Of a stretch of DNA of 64,000 nucleotides, positions 9,273 through 19,097 are shown piece after piece. The notes under the pieces were generated by a model. The model did not search any database and was not told the origin of the DNA. It saw nothing but the letters and a program-made list of their open reading frames with translations. The stretch is from an uncultured Clostridia bacterium (GTDB taxonomy: Bacteria; Bacillota; Clostridia; TANB77; CAG-508), in assembly GCA_934141475.1 (NCBI GenBank), contig CAKPCG010000005.1, positions 12,342 to 76,341 of the forward strand. Direction: 5' to 3'. The number at the start of each line of letters is the position of its first letter. Position 1 is the stretch's first letter. The translations under genes were made by a program, and so were the position numbers.

Positions 9273-9304
9273 AATAGCCGGCTTTTTATAAAAACCGGCT
9301 TTAT
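9273..9304. terminator. Bidirectional terminator
   Basis: AAAGCCGG/CCGGCTTT-type stem (TAGCCGGCTTT...AAACCGGCTTTA) between the small peptide and the convergent gene at 9308. Confidence 0.85.
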
Positions 9305-9307
9305 TTT

Positions 9308-9805
9308 TTAAGCAAATATACAATACAAAATAAAAGTAATTACTGCTGTTTTTTGTAACTCTTCGTTTGTAAATACATCTTTAAATAGATTTGCAACAGA
9401 TATTATTTCGTTTTGTGTTTCTTCACTATCATCAACAATATCTACAGTATAACTTGCTATATTTTCTGCTGTAAAATATGTTACAAATTTTTTAGGTTCA
9501 TTAACTGTTGTGTTTTCTATTTTCATAAATTTTACTCCAGCCAAATTTCCTTTTTTTGTATATATTTGAACTTTAATATATTTTCCTTCTAAATTGTTTT
9601 CATCACTACTTGTTACTTCTCCAAATATTCTTCCATTTACTTTTGTTGCTTGTGCTAAATCTATTTTTATTTGGCAAGATATATCTTCTTTGGCATCTAT
9701 ATTTTTGTATGTTGCATTTAATCCTATGTATATCATTAATGATGAAAATAAATAAAATAATATAAACCATATTATATATTTTCTAAATGTTTTTAATCTT
9801 CCCAT
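9308..9805 (-). CDS. Hypothetical membrane-anchored protein
   Basis: A 165-residue protein of unknown family. One transmembrane helix at ~11-30 (WFILFYLFSSLMIYIGL) after a short basic cytoplasmic head, then an extracellular beta-rich domain (~45-130) with a pattern of alternating hydrophobics, and a hydrophobic C-terminal end (~150-165) that could be a second membrane segment. It resembles small FxLYD-like envelope proteins in general layout only. Native codon style; the ribosome site GGAGGAAGTAAA precedes the ATG. It is convergent with the tiny peptide gene and looks monocistronic. Confidence 0.6.
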   Translation of the reverse strand: MGRLKTFRKYIIWFILFYLFSSLMIYIGLNATYKNIDAKEDISCQIKIDLAQATKVNGRIFGEVTSSDENNLEGKYIKVQIYTKKGNLAGVKFMKIENTTVNEPKKFVTYFTAENIASYTVDIVDDSEETQNEIISVANLFKDVFTNEELQKTAVITFILYCIFA

Positions 9806-10011
9806 TTTACTTCCTCCAAATCTCTCTTATATCTATATTTTACTATAATTATACAATTTTTTCAATCTTTTTAAGTGATTTTGTACTATTATGCGATTTA
9901 AAACTATTAATTTTATTACCATTTTTTTATAATTTTTTATTTGTGTACTGATTTTTATTATTTTTTTGTATACAATATTAATTATTTATATAAGAAAGGA
10001 TGAAGTAATAT

Positions 10012-10191
10012 ATGGAAAAATTAAAAATAGAAAAAGTTTTGAAAACAAATGATAGCGTTACTCGTACAATTAGAATAAGTGGATCTACCTTTGATAAAAT
10101 AAATGAATTAGCCTTAAAAAATGAAATAAGTTTTAACTGTGTTGTTAATCAAATAATTGAGTTTGGCTTACTTAATTTAGATGAAAAATAA
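10012..10191 (+). CDS. Small ribbon-helix-helix-like protein (59 residues)
   Basis: An ORF below the usual length cut-off but with AAGGATGAAG before ATG and a terminator after the stop. The sequence has VTRTIRISGSTFDKINELA near residues 16-35, followed by a helix NEISFNCVVNQIIEFGL; a short beta strand then two helices is the ribbon-helix-helix (Arc/MetJ/CopG) pattern, so a small DNA-binding regulator or antitoxin-like protein is likely. No toxin-like partner is beside it. It converges on gatB across a shared terminator. Confidence 0.6.
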   Translation: MEKLKIEKVLKTNDSVTRTIRISGSTFDKINELALKNEISFNCVVNQIIEFGLLNLDEK

Positions 10192-10201
10192 TGTAAAAAA
10201 T

Positions 10202-10230
10202 TGGAATAGCTTTATTCTTAAGCTATCCCA
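10202..10230. terminator. Bidirectional terminator after gatB and the RHH gene
   Basis: TTGGAATAGCTT / AAGCTATCCCAA stem with T-runs in both directions. Confidence 0.85.
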
Positions 10231-10236
10231 ATTTTT

Positions 10237-11679
10237 TTATTTATTAATTTCTTCTATAAACATTTTATTTAGCATTTGTGGATTTGCTTTTCCTTTTGTT
10301 TCTTTCATAGCTTGTCCTACTAAAAATCCTAATGCTCTATCTTTTCCTGCTTTATAATCTGCTATAGATTGAGGGTTATTTTCTAGTACTTTTAGTACTA
10401 CTTCTTTAATTGCTCCTTCATCAGAAATTTGAATCCAACCTTTTTCTTTTATAATTTCTTCTGGCTCTCTTGGATTTTCAAACATTTCTGTTAGTACTTT
10501 TTTGGCTATACTTGAACTAATTGTTCCTTTGTCAATTAAAATTACTAAATTTGCAAGTTCTTTAGCAGTAAATGGTATTTCTCTTGGTTCCATTTCTTTT
10601 TCATTTAAAATTCTTGAAATATCAGATATAATCCAATTGCTAACTGCTTTATGGTTTTTACATATTTTACTTGCATCTTCAAATAAGTTTGATAAATATT
10701 TTGAAGATACTATTATTCCAGCATCTTTTTCAGACATATTATATTCATTTCTGTATCTTTCATATCTGCTTTCTGGAAGTTCTGGTAAGTTATTTTTAAC
10801 ATTTTCTATATATTCTTCAGATAATTTAATTGCAACTAAATCTGGATCTGGGAAATATCTATAATCTTGAGCATCTTCTTTATCTCTCATAGGGAATGTT
10901 TTTCCAGAAACATCATCCCATCTTAGAGTTTCTTGCTCTATTACTCCTCCATCTTCTAATACATCTATTTGTCTTTCTACTTCATATTCAATTGCTCTTG
11001 TTATACTTCTAAATGAATTCATATTTTTCATTTCTGTACGAGTTCCAAGTTTTGTATCTGTTTTCTTTTTTACAGATACATTTACATCTGCTCTTAAAGA
11101 TCCTTCTTGCATTTTGCAATCTGAAACTTCTATATATTCCAAAATAGATTTTAATTTTTTTAAGTATTTATCTACTTCTTCTGGTGAAGATAAATCTGGT
11201 TCAGAAACCATTTCTATTAGAGGTACTCCAGCTCTATTTAAATCTACTAAACTTCCACCTCCAAATTCATCGTGGTTTAATTTTCCTGCATCTTCTTCTA
11301 TATGAATTCTAAGTAATCTAATTTTCTTTTTATTTCCATCTTTGTCGTCTATTTCTATATATCCATGTTCACAAAGTGGTTGATCATATTGTGAAATTTG
11401 ATATGATTTTGGTAAATCTGGATAATAATAATTTTTTCTATCATTTTTACTATTTCTTGAAATTTCACAGTTTGTTGCTAATCCTGCTTTTACCGCATAT
11501 TCAACAACTTTTTCATTTAAAACAGGTAGCGTTCCTGGCATTGCCATACATATTGGACATGTATGTGTATTTGGACTAGCTCCAAATGATGTTGGACATG
11601 AACAAAATATTTTTGTTTTTGTTGATAATTCTGCATGTACTTCTAGTCCTATTACTACTTCATAGTCTTCTCTTGACAT
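10237..11679 (-). CDS. gatB: Asp-tRNA(Asn)/Glu-tRNA(Gln) amidotransferase subunit B
   Basis: A 480-residue GatB, the kinase/transamidase subunit that binds mischarged Glu-tRNA(Gln) or Asp-tRNA(Asn). The opening YEVVIGLEVHAELST is diagnostic; further on are zinc-site cysteines (CSCP and CPIC, ~27-44), the NRAGVPLIEMVSEPD segment, the DYRYFPDPDL motif and the C-terminal YqeY/tail domain ending in GQAMKETKGKANP, which holds the tRNA elbow. Length matches the family. It is the last gene of the aspS-gatC-gatA-gatB operon governed by the upstream T-box and is followed by a terminator. Confidence 0.97.
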   Translation of the reverse strand: MSREDYEVVIGLEVHAELSTKTKIFCSCPTSFGASPNTHTCPICMAMPGTLPVLNEKVVEYAVKAGLATNCEISRNSKNDRKNYYYPDLPKSYQISQYDQPLCEHGYIEIDDKDGNKKKIRLLRIHIEEDAGKLNHDEFGGGSLVDLNRAGVPLIEMVSEPDLSSPEEVDKYLKKLKSILEYIEVSDCKMQEGSLRADVNVSVKKKTDTKLGTRTEMKNMNSFRSITRAIEYEVERQIDVLEDGGVIEQETLRWDDVSGKTFPMRDKEDAQDYRYFPDPDLVAIKLSEEYIENVKNNLPELPESRYERYRNEYNMSEKDAGIIVSSKYLSNLFEDASKICKNHKAVSNWIISDISRILNEKEMEPREIPFTAKELANLVILIDKGTISSSIAKKVLTEMFENPREPEEIIKEKGWIQISDEGAIKEVVLKVLENNPQSIADYKAGKDRALGFLVGQAMKETKGKANPQMLNKMFIEEINK

Positions 11680-11731
11680 TTTTGTTTTCCTCCTTTTTAG
11701 ATTTTATATTTTTCCAAATAAAATATTTTTT

Positions 11732-13201
11732 CTATTTTTTAAATTCTGGCTTAAAGCTATCTCTAAACTTAACTTTTTGTTCAAAAGTATATGCTACATT
11801 TAATATTTTCTCTTCTTCAAATTTATTACCAATTAACTGCATTCCAACTGGCATGCCTTTACCATCTACTCCACAAGGTATTGAAATTGCTGGAATTCCT
11901 GCAATATTTACAGAAACTGTACAAATATCTGCTAAATACATTTCTAATGGATTGTTTGATTTTTCTCCAATATCAAAAGCTGTAACTGGTGATGTTGGTG
12001 TAAGAATTACATCATATTTTTCAAATGCTTTGCTAAATTCATTTGATACAAGTGTACGAACTTGTTGAGCTTTTTTATAATATGCGTCATAATAACCTGA
12101 TGAAAGCACATAAGTTCCAAGAATTATTCTTCTTTTTACTTCAGCTCCAAATCCTTCACTTCTTGATTTTTTGTAAATTTCTTTTAAATTAGAATAATTT
12201 GGAGTTCTATATCCATATCTTATTCCATCAAATCTACCTAAATTTGAACTGGCTTCTGCACAAGCAATTATATAATATGTTGCTAAAGCGTATTTTGCAA
12301 CGTCTAATGAAAATTCTTCTACTTCTGCTCCTAATTCTTTGTATGTTTCAATAGCTTTTGTAAGTTCTTTTTTAACTTCATCATTTATACCCTCTCCAAA
12401 GAATTCTTTTGGAACACCTATCTTTAAGCCTTTTACATCATTTTTTAAAGCCTTTGTATAATCTTTTTTCTCTATATCTTCTGATGTAGTATCTTTTTCG
12501 TCATGACCTGCTATTAAATTTAAAAGCATGGCACTATCTCTAACATCTTTAGTAATAGGTCCTATTTGGTCTAAACTTGATGCAAATGCAACTAAACCAT
12601 ATCTTGAAACTAAACCATAAGTTGGTTTTAATCCTACAACTCCACATAGTGATGCAGGTTGACGTATACTTCCACCAGTATCACTACCTAATGCCCAAGG
12701 CACCATATTTGCTGCAACAGCTGCTGCAGAACCTCCTGATGAACCACCAGGAACTTTATTTAAGTTCCATGGATTTTTTGTTTTCTTAAAATATGAGCTT
12801 TCTGTTGAACTTCCCATTGCAAATTCATCCATGTTTAGTTTTCCTAAAGATATTATATTCTCATCTTTTAATTTTTCTATAACTGTTGCATCATATGGAG
12901 AAACAAAGTTTTCTAGCATTTTTGAAGAACATGTTGTTCTTGTTCCTTTTACACATAAATTATCTTTTATTCCTATTGGAATGCCTGCATATTCTCCTAA
13001 ATTCTCTCCATTTTCAATTTTTTCTTGTATTTTCTCAGCTTTACTTTTTGCTTCATCTAAACTTGTTGTTACAAAAGCTTCTACTTCTGGCTCTTTTTCA
13101 TTTATTCTATTACAATAACTTTCCATTATTTCTTTTATTGTAATTTCTTTGTTTTTTAATTTTTGTTGTAATTCATGAACTGTTAATTCTGTTATATCCA
13201 T
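11732..13201 (-). CDS. gatA: Glutamyl-tRNA(Gln) amidotransferase subunit A
   Basis: About 489 residues. GatA releases ammonia from Gln for the GatCAB amidotransferase. Amidase-signature residues are visible: the catalytic Lys in GIPIGIKDNL (~80), the cis-Ser in GGSSGGSAAA and the nucleophile Ser in GSDTGGSIRQP (~155-180). The start at 13201 (MDITELTVHE) is preferred because AAAGGA lies about 12 bases upstream; the ATG at 13213 would abut that site directly. Third gene of the T-box operon, about 110 bases downstream of gatC and 50 upstream of gatB. Confidence 0.95.
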   Translation of the reverse strand: MDITELTVHELQQKLKNKEITIKEIMESYCNRINEKEPEVEAFVTTSLDEAKSKAEKIQEKIENGENLGEYAGIPIGIKDNLCVKGTRTTCSSKMLENFVSPYDATVIEKLKDENIISLGKLNMDEFAMGSSTESSYFKKTKNPWNLNKVPGGSSGGSAAAVAANMVPWALGSDTGGSIRQPASLCGVVGLKPTYGLVSRYGLVAFASSLDQIGPITKDVRDSAMLLNLIAGHDEKDTTSEDIEKKDYTKALKNDVKGLKIGVPKEFFGEGINDEVKKELTKAIETYKELGAEVEEFSLDVAKYALATYYIIACAEASSNLGRFDGIRYGYRTPNYSNLKEIYKKSRSEGFGAEVKRRIILGTYVLSSGYYDAYYKKAQQVRTLVSNEFSKAFEKYDVILTPTSPVTAFDIGEKSNNPLEMYLADICTVSVNIAGIPAISIPCGVDGKGMPVGMQLIGNKFEEEKILNVAYTFEQKVKFRDSFKPEFKK

Positions 13202-13323
13202 TTTTATCAACATTCCTTTCTTTCAAGGCATAAAATTTGATTAAAATATTGTATTTTACAATTACTTTTCAAACTTTACCTCCTTGTTCTATTTAAGTTC
13301 AGTTTTTTATTTTTAAATTTATG

Positions 13324-13611
13324 TTAATTTATAACTTTTGGTATTTTAAACATATTTTGTTCCTTTGATGGAGCATTTGCAAGTAAAGCTTCATTGTCTT
13401 CAAATACCTTAATTTCGTCTTTTCTAAATCTATTTTTAGCTTCATTGCTACCAATTGTAATTGCTAAATCGTCAACTGGTGCATTATTTACAACCTCTGC
13501 AAAATTTAGGATATCTTGTAAATTTTCTAAATAATTTTCTATTTCGTCATCTTTTAATGTTAGTTGGGCAAGATTTGCAATATGCAACAATTCTTCTTTA
13601 TTAACCTTCAT
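13324..13611 (-). CDS. gatC: Asp/Glu-tRNA amidotransferase subunit C
   Basis: A 95-residue GatC, which wraps GatA and GatB together. It has the family pattern: ELLHIANLAQLTLKDDE at the N-terminus, LENLQDILNFAEVVNNAPVDD in the middle, and a C-terminal FRKDEI...NAPSKEQNMFKIPKVI tail. Ribosome site TAGGAGGTAAAAA precedes the ATG. It lies 36 bases downstream of aspS in the same operon. Confidence 0.95.
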   Translation of the reverse strand: MKVNKEELLHIANLAQLTLKDDEIENYLENLQDILNFAEVVNNAPVDDLAITIGSNEAKNRFRKDEIKVFEDNEALLANAPSKEQNMFKIPKVIN

Positions 13612-13647
13612 TTTTTACCTCCTAATAATTAAATTTTTATAATTTTT

Positions 13648-15396
13648 TTACTTCTTTAAAACTTCTATATGAACATCTCTTAGTTGTTGTCTTTTTACAT
13701 TTCCTGGTGCTCCCATCATTAAGTCTTCTGCTTTACTATTTAATGGAAATGCTATTACTTCTCTTATTGTTTCTGAATCTGTAAGTAACATAAGCATTCT
13801 ATCAATTCCAGGTGCAATTCCAGCATGTGGTGGAGCTCCAAATTGAAATGCAGTATATAAGGCTCCAAATTTTGTTTTTACTTCTTCTTCTGTATATCCT
13901 GCCATATTAAATGCTTTTAACATTATTTCTATGTCATGATTTCTTACAGCTCCTGATGATAATTCAATACCATTACATACTATGTCATATTGATATGCTA
14001 ATATATCAAGTGGATTTTGATGTTCTAAGGCATCTAATCCTCCTTGTGGCATTGAAAATGGGTTATGACTAAATGATATTTTATTTTGATCATCTAATTC
14101 AAACATAGGAAAGTCTATTATCCAACAAAATTGGAATTCATCTTCATTTATTAAATCTAGTCTTTTTCCTAGTTCTGTTCTTATTTGACCAGCTAATTCT
14201 GTTGCTCTTTTTTCTGTGTCTGCTATGAAAAATATTGTATCATTTTTTTCTAATTCTGCCAAGCTTAAAAGCTCTTTTTTTAGTTCTTCTGGTATAAATT
14301 TATCAATCGGTCCTTTAAAACTTAAATCTTCTTGAACTTCTAAATATCCAAGCCCTTTCATTCCAATTTTCATTGCAAACTCTAGCATTTTTTCATGAAA
14401 TCCTTTAGACATATGTCCACTTACTTTTATGGCTCTTACTGTTTTTCCAATAAATGCTTTAAATGTACATTTTGAGAAAAATTCTGATAAGTCAATTATA
14501 TACAAAGGATTTCTTAAATCTGGTTTATCTGAACCATATTTTAACATTGCATCTTTGTATGTTATTTTTGGAAATGGATATTTTGCAATTCTCTTTTTAG
14601 AAAATTTTTTAAATGTATTATACATTACTGGCTCTATAACTTCAAATACATCCTCTTGCGTACTAAAGCTCATTTCCATATCTAGTTGGTAAAATTCACC
14701 TGGTGCTCTATCTGCTCTTGCATCTTCATCTCTAAAACATGGTGCTATTTGGAAATATTTGTCTATTCCAGAAACCATTAGCAATTGTTTAAATTGTTGT
14801 GGTGCTTGTGGAAGTGCATAAAATTTTCCTGGATGTAATCTACTTGGAACTAAATAGTCTCTTGCTCCTTCTGGTGATGAACTCGTAAGTATTGGTGTTT
14901 GCACTTCTAAAAAGCCTTGTTCTATCATTTGTGATCTTAAAAATTGTAATACTTCTGCACGCATTTTTAAGTTATTTTGTAATTTTTGACTTCTTAAGTC
15001 TAAATATCTATATTTTAATCTAACATCTTCTCTTACTTCTTGATTTGAGTTTACCTCAAATGGTAAGTTTTTTGTTCTTTTTCCTAAAACTTTGATTTCT
15101 TCGATATAAATTTCAACTTCTCCTGTTTTTAATTTAGGGTTTCTTGTTTCTTCTGCTCTTTTTCTAACTGCTCCATATACTGTTACAGCCGATTCTATAG
15201 GAATATGAGATACTTCGTCTACATCTTGTGAATCTTTAGATGTTACAACTTGTGTTATTCCATACATATCTCTAATATCCAGAAAAACTAATCCTCCTAA
15301 ATCTCTTATTGTTTCTACAAATCCTGCTATTCTAACTTTTTTTCCTACATCTTCTAATGATATTTCATTACATGTATGTGTTTTAAATTTGCTCAT
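13648..15396 (-). CDS. aspS: Aspartyl-tRNA synthetase
   Basis: A 582-residue class II bacterial-type AspRS. An N-terminal OB-fold (~1-105) reads the anticodon; class II motif 2 is FRDEDARADR (~220), the GAD insertion covers ~285-405, and motif 3 is GIAPGIDRMLML near 530. It charges tRNA(Asp) and, as it is co-transcribed with gatCAB, may also charge tRNA(Asn) for transamidation, although asnS is also present at 54891. First gene of a T-box-controlled operon. The start follows GGAGAGATGCC. Confidence 0.97.
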   Translation of the reverse strand: MSKFKTHTCNEISLEDVGKKVRIAGFVETIRDLGGLVFLDIRDMYGITQVVTSKDSQDVDEVSHIPIESAVTVYGAVRKRAEETRNPKLKTGEVEIYIEEIKVLGKRTKNLPFEVNSNQEVREDVRLKYRYLDLRSQKLQNNLKMRAEVLQFLRSQMIEQGFLEVQTPILTSSSPEGARDYLVPSRLHPGKFYALPQAPQQFKQLLMVSGIDKYFQIAPCFRDEDARADRAPGEFYQLDMEMSFSTQEDVFEVIEPVMYNTFKKFSKKRIAKYPFPKITYKDAMLKYGSDKPDLRNPLYIIDLSEFFSKCTFKAFIGKTVRAIKVSGHMSKGFHEKMLEFAMKIGMKGLGYLEVQEDLSFKGPIDKFIPEELKKELLSLAELEKNDTIFFIADTEKRATELAGQIRTELGKRLDLINEDEFQFCWIIDFPMFELDDQNKISFSHNPFSMPQGGLDALEHQNPLDILAYQYDIVCNGIELSSGAVRNHDIEIMLKAFNMAGYTEEEVKTKFGALYTAFQFGAPPHAGIAPGIDRMLMLLTDSETIREVIAFPLNSKAEDLMMGAPGNVKRQQLRDVHIEVLKK

Positions 15397-15424
15397 TTGG
15401 CATCTCTCCTTTAAACTTAGTTTT

Positions 15425-15670
15425 TAGTTTAGCAGATAAAACAAAAACGTCCTCTGCTAAAAATGCAGGGACGAATAATAATTTCTATATTATATCCGCG
15501 GTACCACCCAAGCTTGAAAGTTTTACCGTTAAAACCTTTCCTCTTTAAAATATTGCTCCAATGTGTTTCGGATTTAGCATGTTTTCTAAAAGGGCTCACA
15601 GCCGACGACCCTTATTCTCTTGTAGTAACCTTTGCTACCTTTGCATCTTCATCGCAATTTTATGGTATAT
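15425..15670 (-). promoter_or_regulatory. T-box riboswitch leader of the aspS-gatCAB operon
   Basis: On the minus strand the conserved T-box GGTGGTACCGCGG lies at 15508-15496, followed by the terminator stem CGTCCCTGCA / TGCAGAGGACG-like pairing and a TTTTTGTTTT run at about 15473-15438. Upstream are stem I and the AAGAGGAAAGG segment typical of T-box leaders. Uncharged tRNA stabilises the antiterminator and lets transcription proceed into aspS. I did not assign the specifier codon with confidence; the gene content predicts Asp (GAC) or Asn. Confidence 0.9.
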
Positions 15671-15719
15671 ATATTATACCCATTTTTTTAATTTGTCAAT
15701 ACTTTTTTTGTAAACATAA

Positions 15720-16976
15720 TTAAATTTCACTTCCAGCTACAAAACCTGTTGAATATGCAATTTGTAAATTAAATCCTCCTGTATAGCTATCTACATCCAA
15801 AACTTCACCTGCAAAATAAAGTCCTTCAATTTTTTTAGATTCCATTGTTTTAGGATTTACTTCTTTTATGTTTATTCCTCCTGCTGTAATAATTCCATCT
15901 TCTATTTTTCTAAAATTCTTTATTGTGACTTTAAATCCTTTTAATAATTTAATTAAGTTCAGTCTTTCTTGTTTTGTTATAGAATTTACTTGTTTTTCTT
16001 TATCTATTCCAGAATATTCAATTATTATTGGGATTAATTTTTGTGGTAATAGTTTATCTAAACTATTTTTGAAACTTTTATTTTTAAATTCTTCAAAATC
16101 CCTTAAAATTCTATCATTTAATTTTTCTTCTGTTAAGGCTGGTTTTAAATCAATTTGAAGTTTAATTTTTTTGTTTTTTAATAATTCATCTATATTTTTA
16201 TATCTTACTAAATGGGCTGATGCACTTAATATTACGGGTCCAGATACTCCAAAATGTGTAAATAACATTTCTCCAAAGTCCTCATATATTTCTTTCTTTT
16301 TGTTTTCATCTACAAGTTTAATTTTTACATTTCTTAGGCTTAATCCTTGTAAACTTTGGTGTAAATCTTGTTCATATGTTTCAAGTGGTACAAGAGATGG
16401 TTTTATATTTACTATTGTATGACCTAGTTTTTTTGCCATTTCATATCCATCTCCTGTTGAACCTGTTAATGGATAACTTTTTCCACCTGTTGCAAGTATT
16501 ACTTTATCTGCTTTTATTATGTCATTATTTTTGCATTTTACTCCTATAACTTTGTTATTTGAGTCTATAATGATTTCTTCTACAGGCATTTGATATATAA
16601 TTTTTACATTTTTTAAACTTTTTAACTTTTTCTCAAAACAATTTAGTACATCTTGAGATTTATCTGTTATAGGAAAAATCCTATTTCCTCTTTCTTCTTT
16701 TACTTCTAATCCTTGTTCTTTTAGAAATTGTATTATATCTTGATTTGTAAAACTATTAAATGCACTATATAAAAACATTCCATTTCCTGGTGTGTTTTTT
16801 ATAAAATCTTCCATCGGCAAAGAAGATGTAATATTACATCTTCCTTTACCTGTTATTAATAGTTTTTTTCCTAAACTTTTATTTTTTTCTAATAATATAA
16901 CATCATTTCCGTTTTCTGCTGATGTTATAGCAGACATCATACCTGCTGGTCCTCCACCTATTACTACTACTTTCAT
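15720..16976 (-). CDS. FAD-dependent HI0933/BaiN-type oxidoreductase
   Basis: A 418-residue flavoprotein of the HI0933/YhiN family. FAD-binding GGGPAGMMSAI at residues ~7-17, LLEKNKSLGKKLLITGKGRCN just after, ATGGKSYP (~165) and a C-terminal AGGINIKE...YFAGEVLDVDSYTGGFNLQ block that closes over FAD. Members include BaiN, reported to reduce steroid intermediates, but most are of unknown substrate. The stop overlaps the next gene start region: DUF212 gene begins immediately downstream in the other sense of the order (16977-17417 lies upstream in transcription), so the two are co-transcribed with essentially no gap. Confidence 0.85.
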   Translation of the reverse strand: MKVVVIGGGPAGMMSAITSAENGNDVILLEKNKSLGKKLLITGKGRCNITSSLPMEDFIKNTPGNGMFLYSAFNSFTNQDIIQFLKEQGLEVKEERGNRIFPITDKSQDVLNCFEKKLKSLKNVKIIYQMPVEEIIIDSNNKVIGVKCKNNDIIKADKVILATGGKSYPLTGSTGDGYEMAKKLGHTIVNIKPSLVPLETYEQDLHQSLQGLSLRNVKIKLVDENKKKEIYEDFGEMLFTHFGVSGPVILSASAHLVRYKNIDELLKNKKIKLQIDLKPALTEEKLNDRILRDFEEFKNKSFKNSLDKLLPQKLIPIIIEYSGIDKEKQVNSITKQERLNLIKLLKGFKVTIKNFRKIEDGIITAGGINIKEVNPKTMESKKIEGLYFAGEVLDVDSYTGGFNLQIAYSTGFVAGSEI

Positions 16977-17417
16977 TTAAAATATACTCCCTACTATAAT
17001 TCCAATTAACGCACCCACAAATACTTGAAATGGTGTATGACCTAAAACTTCTACAAGCCTTTCTTGTACTTGGACTCCTGTAAGTCCTGGAGTTTCTATT
17101 ATTTTATTTAACAATGTTGCTTGTTTTCCAGCAGCTCTTCTTACACCTGCTGCATCATACATAACAACACAAGAAAATACTAGTGATAATGCAAAAGCCC
17201 AACTATCAAAGCCTACGTCTTTTCCAACTAGTACTGTTATTGCCATAACAATTGCCGAATGTGAACTTGGCATTCCTCCAGCTCCCATAATTCTTTTAAA
17301 ATTTAGTCTTTTTGTTGCAACTAAATCCCATATAACCTTAAATATTTGTATTGCAAGCCATGTAAAAAATGGCACCCATATATATTTATTGTGTATTAGT
17401 TGTGTTAAAACATCCAT
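16977..17417 (-). CDS. Divergent PAP2-family membrane protein (DUF212)
   Basis: A 146-residue integral membrane protein with about four hydrophobic segments (~14-32, 50-66, 74-92, 125-145). The motif GGMPSSHSA (~47-55) and later GHTPFQV match the divergent PAP2/DUF212 (YuiD-like) family, which resembles acid phosphatases acting on lipid phosphates. Its stop abuts the ATG of the downstream flavoprotein, indicating translational coupling. Substrate unknown. Confidence 0.85.
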   Translation of the reverse strand: MDVLTQLIHNKYIWVPFFTWLAIQIFKVIWDLVATKRLNFKRIMGAGGMPSSHSAIVMAITVLVGKDVGFDSWAFALSLVFSCVVMYDAAGVRRAAGKQATLLNKIIETPGLTGVQVQERLVEVLGHTPFQVFVGALIGIIVGSIF

Positions 17418-17567
17418 ATATTACAGCTTATGCTATTTTAGCATTCAGCTTCCTCCCTTCTATTATTTACCATGTCCCTTTATTTCTTTACTGAAGATAT
17501 TTTTATTTTCTTTCTCTTATTACTATTTTTTTATTTTTATCTTCTTTTTTTCTATTTTTATGTTATT

Positions 17568-17789
17568 TTATTCTTCAGCAATAAAATTTTCTTCTTTTAT
17601 TTCACCATTGTTTTCTAATATGAGAGTTATTCTTTTTTCTGCGTTTTCCAATAATTTACTGCAGTCTTTAGAAATTTTCATTCCTTCTTCAAATTTATTT
17701 ACAGATTCTTCAAGGCTTAAGTCACCTTTTTCAAGTTCTGCAACTATTTTTTCTAAGTCTGATATTTTTGTTTCAAAATTTTCTTCCAT
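17568..17789 (-). CDS. xseB: Exodeoxyribonuclease VII small subunit
   Basis: About 73 residues, the small helical subunit of exonuclease VII. ETKISDLEKIVAELEKGDL and LEESVNKFEEGMKI are family hallmarks. The start at 17789 (MEENFETKI) has GAAAGGAAAG just upstream; the longer ORF start at 17810 overlaps that site. It lies 40 bases downstream of xseA, with which it forms a complex. Confidence 0.92.
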   Translation of the reverse strand: MEENFETKISDLEKIVAELEKGDLSLEESVNKFEEGMKISKDCSKLLENAEKRITLILENNGEIKEENFIAEE

Positions 17790-17829
17790 ATTTTTCTTTC
17801 CTTTCAGCATAATTTTTTCTTTCTATAAT

Positions 17830-19024
17830 TTACATTATTTTTGCTTTTTTATTTCCATCAGATAATTTTATATCTATTTCATCACCTGAATTTAGTTCTT
17901 TATTAGATTTTACCATTTTACCATTTTTTTCTATTATAGAAAATCCTCTACTTAATGTTTTTAATGGACTTAAAGCATCTAATTTTAACACACTACTTTG
18001 AAATCTCTTTTCTACATCTTTTTGTTTAATTATTATAGCATTTTCCATTTGCTTTATATATCCATCCAATTTTATATAATTATTTTGCATATTTTGCATA
18101 GGATCCGAAAATACCTTTGATTTTGTTAAATTAGTATATTTTAATTTCATTAATTCTACTTTTTTATTTAAACTTATTCTAGCTCTTTCTTTTAATGTAT
18201 TTATTTTATTTTTCAACTCATATGTATCTGGATTTGCAAGTTCTGCCGCTGCAGATGGTGTTGGTGCTCTTAAATCTGCAACAAAATCTGCTATTGTAAA
18301 ATCTGTTTCATGCCCTACCGCAGAAATTATTGGTATATCAGAATTATATATTGCTCTTGCTACTATTTCCTCATTAAAAGGCCATAAATCTTCTAAAGAG
18401 CCTCCTCCTCTTGCTAAAATTATTACATCTGCCAATTTTTTTTCATTCATTGTTTGAATTCCATTTACAATCTCTTTTGCAGCTCCTGGTCCTTGAACTG
18501 GCACTGGTAAAAGTCTTATATAGCAATTGGGATTTCTTCTTGTAGAAACATTTATTATATCTTTTATTACAGCTCCTGTTTTTGAAGATAATACACCTAT
18601 TATTCTTGGTTTTAAGGGTATTTTCTTTTTATGTGAAACATCAAAAAGTCCCTCTTTTTCCAAGTCTCCTTTTAGTTTTTCATATGCAGTATATAAATCT
18701 CCGAACTCCCTGTTCTTCCATTGCTTTTACATAAATTTGGTATATTCCATCTCTTTCAAAAACAGACACTCCACCTAATACAACTACCTTCATTCCATCT
18801 TTTGGCTTGAAATTAATTCTTTCACTATATGTTTTAAACATTATACATTTTATTAAAGATTTTTCATCTTTTAAGGTAAAATAAAAGTGCCCTGTGTAAT
18901 GTGCTTTAAAATTTGATATTTCTCCTTTTACAATAACTGCATTTAATGCCTCATCTCCTGCTATTTTTTGTTTTATATATAAATTTAAATCTGAAACACT
19001 AACTGCCATTGCTTCATAATTCAT
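17830..19024 (-). CDS. xseA: Exodeoxyribonuclease VII large subunit, split by a +1 frameshift at CGG
   Basis: Large subunit of exonuclease VII, which degrades single-stranded DNA. The N-terminal OB-fold (SVSDLNLYIKQ...GEISNF...GHFYFTLKDE) is in one frame from 19024 and breaks after EEQGV at codon 108, a CGG at 18703-18701. Skipping the C gives GGA GAT TTA TAT, i.e. GVGDLYTAYEKLKGDL, which joins the catalytic part (RIIGVLSSKTGAVIKDI, ARGGGSLEDLWPFNEE, SAVGHETDFTIADFVADLRAPTPSAA). Frame-corrected length is 397 residues, within the family range. Either it is a +1-decoded gene or an inactivated one; the downstream half shows no decay. Between nusB and xseB. Confidence 0.88.
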
Positions 19025-19097
19025 TTTATTTCACCTCTTCTATTTTATTCAAAATAAGGACAAATCTTAAATTTTTATTTAAGACTTGCCCACATTT

